From positions 558,001-622,000 of the forward strand of contig NZ_CP020919.1 in the NCBI RefSeq assembly GCF_003076475.1: a DNA stretch of 64,000 nt, in the 5' to 3' direction. A program made the position numbers and the translations under genes. Below the pieces are notes generated by a model. That model was not told the DNA's origin. It saw only the letters and a list, made by a program, of their open reading frames with translations, and did no database searches. The stretch's first letter is position 1, and each line of letters begins with the position of its first letter. Below, in pieces: positions 23,859 to 33,908 of the stretch. Source of the stretch: Flavobacterium kingsejongi. Its GTDB lineage: Bacteria > Bacteroidota > Bacteroidia > Flavobacteriales > Flavobacteriaceae.

Positions 23859-25730
23859 TTATTTTACAATCAGGAATTCTGATCTTCGATTCAGCTTGTG
23901 CTGTTCCTCTGTACAGTTATCACCACAATCTACCTTAGGCTCACTCTCGCCAACTCCCTTACCGGAAATCCTGCCCTTAGCGATACCTTTCGATAAAATG
24001 TATTGTACCGTACTCTTAGCACGCCTGTCTGAAAGTTTTAAGTTGTACTCATCCGATCCACGGCTGTCCGTATGGCCTTTTACCAAAATCACCATCTCGG
24101 GCTTGGCCTTCATAGCCTCTACCAGTTTGTCCAATTCATAAGCTCCTTCTCTGGTGATGTTGCTCTTATCGAACTCAAATATGATATCATTAAGTACCAC
24201 TTCCGTTTCCTTGATGATCTCCTCTATCGGGTTGATCGGTGCGTTTACTTTAAGCTCTCCGCCTTTGGTTTTCGCTACCGCAAATGTGCCATTCTCATAC
24301 CCTGGTTTACTCACCTGGATCGTATACGCCTTATCACATTCTACGCGGTATTCTACACTTCCATCCGACTGGCTTGTTTCCGTACCCACCACACTCTTCT
24401 TCTCATCTAATATCGAAACTGTAGCTCCCGATAACGTCCTGCCTGTTTTGGAGTCTGTTACTGTGGCTAAAACTTCAACATCACAAATTGGAGTCGCTTT
24501 ATAGATATCATCGTTACCTCCAACATTACTCGCGTAGAATCCTACATTCTGAGCTGTATTGAAGCTAAAACCGAAGTCATCCTTTTCACTGTTCACCGGT
24601 TTACCCATGTTCACTGCTTCCTTGCCTTTGGCAAGATCTATCGAGAAAACATCAAGGCCTCCGAAGCCCTGCCTGCCGTTAGAGGCAAAGTACAATACTC
24701 CGTTGTCCGCGATAAATGGGAAGCTTTCCTTAGCTTCCGTATTCACTTTCTTACCCAGGTTCTCCGGGGTACCAAAGCTGCCATCAGCCTTAATCTCTAC
24801 TTTCCAGATGTCCGAATCCCCTAAGCTGCCCGGCATATCCGAAGCAAAGTACAACGTCTTGCCATCTTTACTAAGGCTTGGGTTACTCACTGAGTAGTCT
24901 TTGCTGTTAAATGGAAGTGGCGTGATGTTACCCCACTGGTCTCCACTGCGTGTCGCCTTGAAAAGGTTCACCTGGCTTGTGCGGGTATTGGCTTTCTTGT
25001 CTTTCTCATACAGCTTTTCTTTAAAGCTCTCACTCGAGAAATAAGCGGTCTTACCGTCTGCACTTACTGTTACAGGACCATCATGGTATTTACTGTTCAA
25101 TGCACTCACTGGCTCTGCCTTGGAGAACGTACCGTCTTCGTTATACGTAGACTGGTAGATATCAAGGTAAGGCTGGTCATTCCATCCGTAGGTCTTACGG
25201 CTGGTATTGCGCGCACTGGTAAAGTACAGCGTCTTGTCAACCAATACAGGTCCGAAGTCCGAGTACTCACTATTGATCTCAATCCCTTTAACCGTGTACT
25301 GCTTCGTCTTTTTTAATAACGCAGGAAGGTAGTTCGGCTCGGCCTTAAAGGCAATAGCACGCTGGTCGTTGGGCACTAAGCTCGCAAAATGCTGCATCTG
25401 CTTGTTCGACTCTTCGTATTTGCCATTGGCTTTGAGCATCTGGGCATAACGGAAATATGTCTCCGCATCCTGAACTCCGGCTTTGATAGCCTGTCCATAC
25501 CAACGTTCCGCTTCTGTGGTGCTGAATACATTGTAGTAGCTCTCTCCCAATTGTTTGTAAACATAAGCATCGCCTTTACCTTTCTCGGTTAGCTTAAGGT
25601 ATTCACTCGCTGCATCAACATATTCAAATCGGTTGTACAGCTTATCGGCCTTGGCCGTGTCTTTGTTCTGTGCCGTTAAGGACATACTGCCCGCCAACAC
25701 AAAACTTAGAGTAATATATAAATTCTTCAT
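23859..25730 (-). CDS. OmpA family protein with TPR and PD40 repeats, T9SS cassette 1
   Basis: The 623-residue protein has a signal peptide (MKNLYITLSFVLAGSMSLTAQ), TPR-like helices (residues ~25-125), PD40 beta-propeller repeats (~155-400, e.g. DKTLYFTSARN, SKDGKTLYFASDMPG), a carboxypeptidase-regulatory-like domain (~415-490, VTDSKTGRTLSGATVSILDE) and a C-terminal OmpA peptidoglycan-binding domain (~510-623, FEFDKSNITREGAYELDKL, LVKGHTDSRGSDEYN, LSDRRAKS). It should be held between outer membrane and peptidoglycan. Such proteins are regularly encoded after PorP/SprF genes in Bacteroidetes and are linked to T9SS and gliding function. It is the last gene of the cassette and is identical in amino-acid sequence to the protein at 33909-35780. 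Confidence 0.93.
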   Translation of the reverse strand: MKNLYITLSFVLAGSMSLTAQNKDTAKADKLYNRFEYVDAASEYLKLTEKGKGDAYVYKQLGESYYNVFSTTEAERWYGQAIKAGVQDAETYFRYAQMLKANGKYEESNKQMQHFASLVPNDQRAIAFKAEPNYLPALLKKTKQYTVKGIEINSEYSDFGPVLVDKTLYFTSARNTSRKTYGWNDQPYLDIYQSTYNEDGTFSKAEPVSALNSKYHDGPVTVSADGKTAYFSSESFKEKLYEKDKKANTRTSQVNLFKATRSGDQWGNITPLPFNSKDYSVSNPSLSKDGKTLYFASDMPGSLGDSDIWKVEIKADGSFGTPENLGKKVNTEAKESFPFIADNGVLYFASNGRQGFGGLDVFSIDLAKGKEAVNMGKPVNSEKDDFGFSFNTAQNVGFYASNVGGNDDIYKATPICDVEVLATVTDSKTGRTLSGATVSILDEKKSVVGTETSQSDGSVEYRVECDKAYTIQVSKPGYENGTFAVAKTKGGELKVNAPINPIEEIIKETEVVLNDIIFEFDKSNITREGAYELDKLVEAMKAKPEMVILVKGHTDSRGSDEYNLKLSDRRAKSTVQYILSKGIAKGRISGKGVGESEPKVDCGDNCTEEQHKLNRRSEFLIVK

Positions 25731-25748
25731 GATTCGCTTTGCTTTAGA

Positions 25749-26669
25749 TTAGAAATATCGTGGGGAACGGGAGACCTTTTTAGGGAAGTTCAAATCAAAC
25801 AACAACATCACCTCATGAGAGGCTGGCGTTGTTACTTTAAGGTCAGAAACGATATGGTCATAAGCATAACCAATACGTAAGTTCGGGGTGATCGCATAGT
25901 TCACCATACCTCCAAAGGAATCATCGATTCGGTAGGTAGCACCGATCTCAAACTTGTCAAAAAACATGAAATTCGCTGAGGCATCCAAAGATGTAGGCGC
26001 ATTAAAGGCTGATTTAAGCATGAAAGACGGTTTGAATTTTGTATTCTCTGATAAATCAAATACATAACCTCCCGTTAAAAAGTAATGTTGTACTTCTGAG
26101 CCATATTCCACCCCGTTGTAATCCAAATGCGCGGATTTGATCATATTAGGCACCGAAAGGGCAACATAGTATTTCTGGGTATAGTAGAAGAATCCCGCTC
26201 CGGCATTAAACCGCGTGGTGCTGGTATTCTCTGCAAAGGCGCCATCCGTAGGTACTGGAAGCGTTCCCGCTACCTCGCTGTTAAGCCCGATTTTCTGGAA
26301 TGTAGCTCCTGCTTTAATACCCAAAGCCAAGCGGTGTTCCCCGCCTAAATTTAATGTATACGAGAAATCCCCATATACATTGTTCTCTTTTACAGGACCA
26401 ATCTCATCGGAGATAACCGATAATCCCAATCCTACATTCTTCCCAACTGGGCTGTGAATCGAAACTGTTCCTGTGGTTGGTGCATCTTCGATATCAACCC
26501 ATTGCTTACGGTACAAAAGTCCAACAGCTAAGTTTTCCTTCGAGCCTGCATAAGCCGGGTTTATCACGTTCATATTATACATATACTGCGTATAATGTGG
26601 ATCCTGCTGCGCATGTGCATCTAAGAGTGCCGTTAATGCTATCAGGGCGGTGAGGTATATTTTCTTCAT
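25749..26669 (-). CDS. PorP/SprF family type IX secretion membrane protein, cassette 1
   Basis: The 306-residue protein has a signal peptide and the family N-terminus QDPHYTQYMYNMNVINPAYAG, followed by beta-barrel strands to the C-terminus. PorP/SprF proteins are outer-membrane partners that help specific type B sorting-domain substrates leave through the T9SS; SprF serves SprB in Flavobacterium johnsoniae. Here it lies directly after the giant protein gene whose type B domain it probably serves. It is identical to the protein at 35799-36719. Confidence 0.93.
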   Translation of the reverse strand: MKKIYLTALIALTALLDAHAQQDPHYTQYMYNMNVINPAYAGSKENLAVGLLYRKQWVDIEDAPTTGTVSIHSPVGKNVGLGLSVISDEIGPVKENNVYGDFSYTLNLGGEHRLALGIKAGATFQKIGLNSEVAGTLPVPTDGAFAENTSTTRFNAGAGFFYYTQKYYVALSVPNMIKSAHLDYNGVEYGSEVQHYFLTGGYVFDLSENTKFKPSFMLKSAFNAPTSLDASANFMFFDKFEIGATYRIDDSFGGMVNYAITPNLRIGYAYDHIVSDLKVTTPASHEVMLLFDLNFPKKVSRSPRYF

Positions 26670-26744
26670 CTTGATATTTATTATTTATCGCCTGGAGAAT
26701 CCCTTCCGAATAATCGGAAGGAAAATCCAAACTTATGTTACTCT

Positions 26745-29700
26745 CTATTTATTAATATAAACCCATCCTGTTTCGTTCGTACCGTTGGTTTTCTCTATCA
26801 TATAATAGTACGTACCATCTGGCAACTCATCATGATTTTTTGACTGGCCATGCCACTGGTTCGTATAAGCACCCGTAAAGCTATAAACCTCACGTCCGTA
26901 GCGATTGAAAATTACCAGTTTCTTAACCCCTAATCCACTTAGGTTAAAGTCATCATTATCACCATCACCATTGGGAGACAAACCTTTTGGAATCCTGCAG
27001 AAAACACTCTCCACAGTAAATCCTTCAGTGCTCTCACAATCGCCATTGGTAATTGTTACCGTAAACAATAAAGGCAATGTATAATTCTCGCCCAAAGTCC
27101 CAACTACATAATCCGTAACATTAAACACATTACTGTTCGTTCCTACAATTGCACCCTGGGAGGTTTTCCACGTATACGTAACTACCGAGCCATCAAATGA
27201 GCCATTCAATGGACTGGCCGTTAACTCCAGCTTGTTGTTTACACAGTCATTCGCAATGGCAATTTCAACATCCGGTGAAAGCGTCAGGCTGAATACACTA
27301 CTCTGGTCTACACTACATACAGCAGCATTGCCAGTGATTGTATATTTTATCTCATACGTACCTGCTGTACTGGCGGAGAAGTTAAGCTCTCCCGTTACTG
27401 CATTAATGCTCAATCCTGATGGCATGGCACTGAATACTCCACCTGGAGTAAACCCTGCTGCCGTGTCCGGGAATGCATTGGCAGAAACTGCACAATAGTT
27501 TAGCTCGTATTCAAAATCCGTAACCGAAGCCGTAACCGAATTAACCGTTACTTCAAAATCACTGCTGTTACCAGCAACACAATTCGCCGCATCACCTCCA
27601 TACGTATACGTGATGGTATAACTGCCCTGGCTACTACCCGATAAGGTGATCGCACCTGTAGCACTATCTACGATAAGACCTGTTGGTACAACACTAAACG
27701 TACCGCCGGTGGTGAAGCCTGCTGATGGTACAAAAACGGGGGTAGCACCATTTAAACAGGTTGTAGCATTGGTATAACTAAAGTTCAATTGTGGTTCTGC
27801 CAATGGTGTAATCGTAATCGAAACAGCCGTAGCGCCTCCAGGATTACAAACAGTTGCATCCGCCGCAATAGTATAGGTAACTTCATAGGTTCCGGCTGTA
27901 CTTTGTGGTGCATCTATCGCTCCTGTTACAGGATCAATATTTAAAGTATTCGGTTCTGCCGAGTAGGTTCCTCCTGTTACAAATCCGGTAACCGGAGCTG
28001 GTAACACTGGAGCTGCTGTATTGATACAAACAGAAGCTGGTAATGTGAAACCTGTTTCTGGTGTTGTTGGTACAGTTACATTCAGGTTAAAATCGAAAAT
28101 CCTGAAACATCCGCTGGCAGTTTCTACTCTTACATATACGGTCTGAGGATTTGAAATATTGATATATAATGGCCCGATCGGATCTGTGTCAGCCGCAGCA
28201 GTTACTGCATCAAGATGATAGGTAACGGTATAATCAGCTGCGTTTAACCCTGCTAATACATTCGCATCATTCTGGCTCAGGTCAAATTCTGCCACTCCGG
28301 AATTTATACTACAAACTGTTAAATCCTGTGCGTCATTATTCGGAGCCACTTCATCATAGAACTCAATATTTATCGTATCTGATGTACCACAGGAGAATCC
28401 GATAAGGTGTGCCTGTAATGTATATTCTCCAGGAGTGGTAACTTCCAGTGTAGCACTATTGGCCCCTGGTATAATCACCCCATCATGCAACCATTCGAAA
28501 GTATATGCCGTAGCACTCAATCCACTTTGAAGGATGTGGGTTTTCCCAAAACAAAGTGCATTTCCTTCAGCGATCACAAGGTCAACTCCTAAATTTACTT
28601 CACCAATATTAAAACTTCCTGCTGCTAAAAATACCGCAGAATCATAACTTGGGTCTCCCCTGTCTGCAATTACCATTTTGATATGGTATGGGGTATTTGG
28701 GACTACAGTGGCAGAAGCCTGCATTACTACAGTACGTCCGTTATAGTCGATCGCTGCCGCATCTTCGTTGCCATCATCATAATAGGCACCAAAGAATTCC
28801 GGATTCAGAGAACCACAGCTATTATTATAAGCACCATCACGAATTGTAACTACGGATACCGGAGTTGTCGTTCCCGGGATGACCGCTAAATTGACTGCTG
28901 TACCGTTTTGGTCGGTTAATATAAATGCAAAAGAATCAGAATAATTACATTGGAAATTACCGTACTCCTCGGAGGCAAACATGAAATCAAAACTCATATT
29001 TTCGATAAGCGGTACAAAATCAAACTCCAGTGAGGTTGCATTGTAAGATACCATAGGAGTACCTGTTCCGGCTAATATAATCGCTTCCAGTTCCGGATCA
29101 CCTGTCCAGTTGTAACCTCCATCTCCTAAACTTTGATAGTTAGGCCCTCCTGAACGAATGGCATCACCTGTTGACAGGACAATTCCACCTTCAAAAGGGA
29201 AAGCCGAACCGTTTTGAACGAAGGAACCAATTCCATTCGTAGAACCAAAATTAGTACCTGTAGACCAGGTGATGTTACTTACCTGTGCACAATCCGAACC
29301 AATTAAAACATCGGTTACCAATTGCTCTACTGTATATTCTGTAGTACTCACCGCAATTGGAGTCGCCGGTACTTTAATACATACATGGAATGTCGTTGCT
29401 GGCGCAGTAGAATATGGTGCATACACCCGTACTTTATAAGTCTGTCCAACTGTAAGCGCATCTAAAAATAATGTTGATAATGAGTAGTTATTGGCACTTG
29501 TACATTCACCAACCTGTGTCAATGCACCACAATCATCCCCTTCATATACGGCAAATATCAATGAAGTATCAGTACCTTCTATGGTATTCACGGAGATAGA
29601 GTGCGTAGTGGAAATCGCTGTGAATTCAAACCATACATCATCATCCGCAGCCGTTGCACTTCCACAGGCATTCGGCACACTGGAACCTGTAGCTCCAATC

Positions 29701-32700
29701 AGTGTCCCTGAACCATAGGTAATACATTCTCCTGTTGGATTGGCAACAACTACTGTTGGGTTTTCACATTCATCATTTGAAATCACCGTTACAAACTGTA
29801 TTGCATCGGACCATGGGCTATCCCCATCAGTACCGCCGCAAATAGCCCGTACATAAAATTCATAAGTCGTTCCGGCAGCTAAACCTGTTGCCGTATACGG
29901 ATTGGTTGCTGTAACACCAGCTCCGGTAGGAACACCTGTACCTGCAACCTGTACTACCACTTCCCAGGCCGTTTCCGTACCTCCGGGTGTCCATGATAGT
30001 ATCGCTGAATTCTGTGTTAATCCCGATACCACCAAATCAATTGGTTCCGGACAAGGAGGAACATCTTCAACAATAACATTATCGATATAAATATCGGTAT
30101 TACCCTGGTATCCAGGCGGCACTACCCATGCAAGATGCACTGTCGAAGCACTATATGGCGCACCTGTTAAAGGCACTATTTTTTTTATGTAATAGCTGTT
30201 AGAATAGGTTGTCTCCGGTAACAGCTCATAGATAAAGTCTGCCGGTTCTGTTCCTGTAGTAGACAACATTAATTTAAAACCGGCTTCATTGATACCACTC
30301 CAGTGGCTTCCGGTTTTATAATGGAATTTTAACCTTTGATTTCCGGTAAGGTTAAGTGCCGGAGAGATCAACCAGTCATTATTGCTGCTGTTTCCCGTAT
30401 ACACTGTAGCCACTTCATTACCTTCAAAAGGGCCACCCCAGGTATTGTCCATATCCCAGTCGCTGAAATCCCCATTAAGATTTAAAACGGTCCAACATAC
30501 CTGTGAGGCAGAATCACTGTTAAATCCTTCATAGAAAGGCACATCAAAAGCAGCACATGCAGTCGTAAAAGTAAACGGACCCGTCCATGTACTGTTCCCA
30601 TTGGTACCACCACACGTTGCTCTTACAAAATAAACATAAGTTGTATTGGCGAATAATCCTGTTTTAATATACGGATTTGTAGCTGCTGTTCCTGACATAG
30701 TATCATCTGGAAATGCAGCATCTGGCGCCTGTACAATAATTTCCCATGCCGTTTCCGTATTACCGGCAAGCCAGGACAATTGCACATTATCAGACTGAAC
30801 ATTGGTTACAGCAAGATCTGTAGGTGCTGCACAAGGCGGCTGATCTTCTACGATAACATTATCAATATACAACTGATAACCCGATGGGCTGCTTCCTGGA
30901 ACATACCAGGCAATATATACCGGACCTGGAGGTATCGTTGACAGGTTTACTACTTTCTCTACATAAGCTCCGTTCGTATATGTTTGCAAAGGAACAAGCT
31001 CTGTTGTAAAATCCCCAGGATCAATTCCCGTCGTAGAAAGCATCACCTTGAATTGCATCGGATCAAATTGACTCGAAAGTTTATGTTGGTATCTCAACCT
31101 TTGATTTCCGGTAAGGTTAATCGCCGGTGAAATTAGCATATCATTATTATTCGTACTAAAACCTGTATAAAACATGGCGGCCTGATTGCCCTCAAAAGGA
31201 GCATTCGTACTATTCAAATCCCAAACCCTGTTGTCGTTATTCAGGTTTAAAACCGTCCAGCAGAATTCGGTAGTTGAATCGGTGTTGAACCCTTCAAAGA
31301 AAGGCACATCAAAAGCTTCACACAAAGTGTTGAATCGTAATGGCCCACTCCAGCTACTGAAAGTCCCATCACCACAGTTGGAACGTACATAAAGTTCGAA
31401 ACCTGTACTTGAGGTCAAACCTGCAGCCGCCAAAGAAGGCGTATTTATAGTTGTTCCTGCACTTTGTGGAACACCTGCATTGACCGGTTGTATCACATAC
31501 TCCCATGACGTAGCAGTACCACCCTCTGTCCAGGCTAAATTGATACTTGAAGTTGTCGCGCCTGTAGCCGCTAAAGCGGAAGGTTGTATACAATGTTCTT
31601 CCTGGATGACCAGGTCATAACCTGTTGTTTGTGGCGTGGCCCAGGTAGAGATCGCAATAATGTAGGTCTCTCCGGCTTGCACCGCCAATGAAGGTATGGA
31701 GCGCACTGTAGTGTCGGAATTCGCCACCCCTGCAATACAGTTCACCCCTACATTCTCACATCCGTTATATACAAATATTCCGGAATAGGATGCAGTTGGT
31801 GTCATTGTGATACTAATATTGCCCGTTGTTGTGGCAGTATAAGAATAGAAAACATCATTTCCCGTCATATAATTAGTAGTCGATCCACAACCACTACCCT
31901 GATTCGCATCTGTAGTATCTGCATAATTCGCAGTATCATCTGTAGTACTATAAGGTAACTGATTTACCGCAATGGCAGAACCACATGTTTCCCCTATAGC
32001 TGCTGTATTAAAATTAAACGGCCCGACCCATATACTATTCAGGCCCGATGTACATAAGGAACGTACATAGAATTTATAAGCGGTATCTGCTGTTAATCCC
32101 GTAGCATTGTAAGATGGTGTATTTGTAAGTACCCCAGTCGTACCAATAGGTGATCCTACCGGCAATACCTGTACCTCCCACTGTGTTCCTCCTCCAGGAT
32201 TCGTCCAGCTTAAATTTGCAGAAGTCAGTGAAACTCCTGTAGCGGCAAGATTGGTAGGATCAAGACATTGCTCTACCACACTGACATCATCGATAAACCA
32301 ACGATCCCCTTGTACAGTACCCACCTGAGTGTGCAATCTTACAAATGCAATGTGCACCGGTTGATTGTGGTATGCTGCAGCGAAATTGACGATTTTTTCT
32401 TCATAAATATTAAAGTTAATCGTGTTCATCTCCAGCTCTGTCCACTGCTGAATGACCGTGTAATTGGCTTCATTCAGCTGTCCACCAGGACTTACATCCG
32501 TTGACACCCTGATCTGGTAAATCGTGTTTTGGTCTAAAGCAAAACCTTGCCTTGCAAAAAACCGAAGTTGTCCGTTAGTGGGAATTGTAATCGCATTGGT
32601 GATTAACCAATCGGTCACAGAACCCCCACTATTGTTATTCCCTCGGTTGATCCAGGCGGCTTTTGTACCGCTATGCACCACATCTGCCGGAGTACCAATG

Positions 32701-32843
32701 GATGCCCATTCCAGGTTCCCGGGACCGTGGTGAATCTTCGCCCATCCAGTAGGCGGAAAACTCGCGCCCTCAAAGCCTTCCTGACCGTAAACGGTCACGC
32801 AGGACAGTAAGAACGTTAAAATTAATAACGTAATTTTTTTCAT
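26745..32843 (-). CDS. Giant surface protein, cassette 1, with choice-of-anchor L domain and type B T9SS sorting domain
   Basis: The 2,032-residue protein has a signal peptide (MKKITLLILTFLLSCVTVYGQ). In order: a choice-of-anchor J-like domain (~22-195), fibronectin type III repeats alternating with pre-peptidase-like (~288-415) and further anchor J/MAM-like domains (EGFNTDSTTEFCWTVLNLN, EGFNSDSASQVCWTVLNLN), a choice-of-anchor L domain (~1166-1408; FMFASEEYGNFQC), then ~80-residue 'GGTFS..P.GL.(I/V)D..TG.I' modules. The end (~1948-2032; GLSPNGDGDNDDFN, VKKLVIFNRYGREVY, LPDGTYYYMIE) is the gliding-motility-associated type B sorting domain. The likely role is a T9SS-exported adhesin or motility filament. 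The last ~326 residues match the cassette 2 protein almost exactly; the rest does not. Confidence 0.92.
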   Translation of the reverse strand: MKKITLLILTFLLSCVTVYGQEGFEGASFPPTGWAKIHHGPGNLEWASIGTPADVVHSGTKAAWINRGNNNSGGSVTDWLITNAITIPTNGQLRFFARQGFALDQNTIYQIRVSTDVSPGGQLNEANYTVIQQWTELEMNTINFNIYEEKIVNFAAAYHNQPVHIAFVRLHTQVGTVQGDRWFIDDVSVVEQCLDPTNLAATGVSLTSANLSWTNPGGGTQWEVQVLPVGSPIGTTGVLTNTPSYNATGLTADTAYKFYVRSLCTSGLNSIWVGPFNFNTAAIGETCGSAIAVNQLPYSTTDDTANYADTTDANQGSGCGSTTNYMTGNDVFYSYTATTTGNISITMTPTASYSGIFVYNGCENVGVNCIAGVANSDTTVRSIPSLAVQAGETYIIAISTWATPQTTGYDLVIQEEHCIQPSALAATGATTSSINLAWTEGGTATSWEYVIQPVNAGVPQSAGTTINTPSLAAAGLTSSTGFELYVRSNCGDGTFSSWSGPLRFNTLCEAFDVPFFEGFNTDSTTEFCWTVLNLNNDNRVWDLNSTNAPFEGNQAAMFYTGFSTNNNDMLISPAINLTGNQRLRYQHKLSSQFDPMQFKVMLSTTGIDPGDFTTELVPLQTYTNGAYVEKVVNLSTIPPGPVYIAWYVPGSSPSGYQLYIDNVIVEDQPPCAAPTDLAVTNVQSDNVQLSWLAGNTETAWEIIVQAPDAAFPDDTMSGTAATNPYIKTGLFANTTYVYFVRATCGGTNGNSTWTGPFTFTTACAAFDVPFYEGFNSDSASQVCWTVLNLNGDFSDWDMDNTWGGPFEGNEVATVYTGNSSNNDWLISPALNLTGNQRLKFHYKTGSHWSGINEAGFKLMLSTTGTEPADFIYELLPETTYSNSYYIKKIVPLTGAPYSASTVHLAWVVPPGYQGNTDIYIDNVIVEDVPPCPEPIDLVVSGLTQNSAILSWTPGGTETAWEVVVQVAGTGVPTGAGVTATNPYTATGLAAGTTYEFYVRAICGGTDGDSPWSDAIQFVTVISNDECENPTVVVANPTGECITYGSGTLIGATGSSVPNACGSATAADDDVWFEFTAISTTHSISVNTIEGTDTSLIFAVYEGDDCGALTQVGECTSANNYSLSTLFLDALTVGQTYKVRVYAPYSTAPATTFHVCIKVPATPIAVSTTEYTVEQLVTDVLIGSDCAQVSNITWSTGTNFGSTNGIGSFVQNGSAFPFEGGIVLSTGDAIRSGGPNYQSLGDGGYNWTGDPELEAIILAGTGTPMVSYNATSLEFDFVPLIENMSFDFMFASEEYGNFQCNYSDSFAFILTDQNGTAVNLAVIPGTTTPVSVVTIRDGAYNNSCGSLNPEFFGAYYDDGNEDAAAIDYNGRTVVMQASATVVPNTPYHIKMVIADRGDPSYDSAVFLAAGSFNIGEVNLGVDLVIAEGNALCFGKTHILQSGLSATAYTFEWLHDGVIIPGANSATLEVTTPGEYTLQAHLIGFSCGTSDTINIEFYDEVAPNNDAQDLTVCSINSGVAEFDLSQNDANVLAGLNAADYTVTYHLDAVTAAADTDPIGPLYINISNPQTVYVRVETASGCFRIFDFNLNVTVPTTPETGFTLPASVCINTAAPVLPAPVTGFVTGGTYSAEPNTLNIDPVTGAIDAPQSTAGTYEVTYTIAADATVCNPGGATAVSITITPLAEPQLNFSYTNATTCLNGATPVFVPSAGFTTGGTFSVVPTGLIVDSATGAITLSGSSQGSYTITYTYGGDAANCVAGNSSDFEVTVNSVTASVTDFEYELNYCAVSANAFPDTAAGFTPGGVFSAMPSGLSINAVTGELNFSASTAGTYEIKYTITGNAAVCSVDQSSVFSLTLSPDVEIAIANDCVNNKLELTASPLNGSFDGSVVTYTWKTSQGAIVGTNSNVFNVTDYVVGTLGENYTLPLLFTVTITNGDCESTEGFTVESVFCRIPKGLSPNGDGDNDDFNLSGLGVKKLVIFNRYGREVYSFTGAYTNQWHGQSKNHDELPDGTYYYMIEKTNGTNETGWVYINK

Positions 32844-33025
32844 AAGTTAGTTTGGTTCAATTATTTAATAGAATCCGAATGTATATATTATTTTCCTAAT
32901 GTGAAAGAAACGTTAATTTAAAACTGCTCATTTTTGGAGATAAAAACAAAATTCTATTTTAATGTTACATTATTATTACAGTGTATGTTACCCCCTTTCA
33001 ACTCTGAAAAACCATTTGTTTTTTG

Positions 33026-33033
33026 TATATTTG
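33026..33033 (+). promoter_or_regulatory. Candidate -7 box TATATTTG of lpxH
   Basis: An exact TAnnTTTG match ends 19 bp before the lpxH ATG. It argues against the in-frame TTG at 33023 as a start, because that codon would lie upstream of the transcript. Confidence 0.45.
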
Positions 33034-33052
33034 CGGCTTTATTTTTATAAAA

Positions 33053-33817
33053 ATGGATGTACCTCAGGGGAAAAATATATATTTCGCATCGGATCAGCAT
33101 TTCGGTGCCCCAACACCTGAATTAAGCAGTATTCGGGAAGCCAAATTTGTTCAGTGGTTAGACGGAATTAAACAGGATGCAGCAGCGTTATTTTTATTGG
33201 GTGACCTGTTTGATTTCTGGTTTGAATATAAAACAGTGGTTCCAAAAGGATTTATCAGGGTTCTTGGGAAATTAGCCGAATTGCGCGATAGTGGCATTCC
33301 GATTTATTTTTTTGTCGGAAACCATGATCTATGGATGTCTGATTATTTTGAAAAAGAACTGAACATACCGGTCTATCATACGAATCAGGAATTCACCTTC
33401 AACAACAAAACGTTTCTTATTGGCCATGGTGACGGGCTCGGCCCTGGCGATAAAGGGTACAAGCGAATGAAAAAAGTTTTTACAAATCCGTTCTCCAAGT
33501 GGATTTTCCGATGGTTGCATCCGGATATCGGGGTAAAACTGGCACAGTATCTCTCTGTAAAAAACAAACTTATTTCCGGAGCGGACGATGTAAAATTCTT
33601 AGGCGAAGATCAGGAATGGCTCGTATTATACTGCAAACGGAAATTAGAAACCAAAGCCTACGACTTTTTTGTTTTTGGCCACAGGCACCTGCCGATGAAA
33701 ATTCAGCTTAATGCTGCCGGAGCTGAATATATCAACCTCGGTGATTGGATTGGTTATTTCACTTATGGCGTTTTTGATGGCGTCGATTTTAACCTGAAAG
33801 AATACCATACAAAATAA
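33053..33817 (+). CDS. lpxH: UDP-2,3-diacylglucosamine diphosphatase
   Basis: From the ATG at 33053 (MDVPQGKNIYFASDQHFG) the protein has 254 residues. It is a calcineurin-like metallophosphoesterase with metal-site motifs SDQHFG, LLGDLFDFWFEYK, GNHDLWM, IGHGDGLGPGDKGYK and FGHRHLP, in the arrangement of LpxH. It cleaves UDP-2,3-diacylglucosamine to lipid X plus UMP, a cytoplasmic membrane-surface step of lipid A synthesis that is normally essential. The gene lies alone between the two copies of the 3.95-kb direct repeat, on the opposite strand from both cassettes. Its stop codon abuts the terminator that begins copy 2. Confidence 0.92.
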   Translation: MDVPQGKNIYFASDQHFGAPTPELSSIREAKFVQWLDGIKQDAAALFLLGDLFDFWFEYKTVVPKGFIRVLGKLAELRDSGIPIYFFVGNHDLWMSDYFEKELNIPVYHTNQEFTFNNKTFLIGHGDGLGPGDKGYKRMKKVFTNPFSKWIFRWLHPDIGVKLAQYLSVKNKLISGADDVKFLGEDQEWLVLYCKRKLETKAYDFFVFGHRHLPMKIQLNAAGAEYINLGDWIGYFTYGVFDGVDFNLKEYHTK

Positions 33818-33846
33818 AAAGAGCATCCTTTTCAGGATGCTCTTTT
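33817..33846. terminator. Bidirectional terminator between lpxH and cassette 2
   Basis: It is the same 12-bp stem as at 23775-23804 and starts at the last base of the lpxH stop codon. Confidence 0.9.
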
Positions 33847-33908
33847 GGTATTTGGGATGTAATGTCCTGTAGTGTCTGTAGCAATGCTACAGACCTACAG
33901 ACCTCCGG

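Larger units (their letters stand above)
23775..27722. repeat. Large direct repeat, copy 1 (about 3.95 kb)
   Basis: This block is nearly identical to 33817-37772. It covers the terminator, the whole OmpA/PD40 gene, the whole PorP/SprF gene and the last ~326 codons of the giant protein gene. The few differences I see are silent and lie near the edges (about 23874-23900 and 27640-27650), plus a small indel at about 23853. Confidence 0.95.

Noticed and set aside
23859..25730. One of the two OmpA/PorP copies as a pseudogene
   Set aside because: Both copies are intact, full length and identical in amino-acid sequence.
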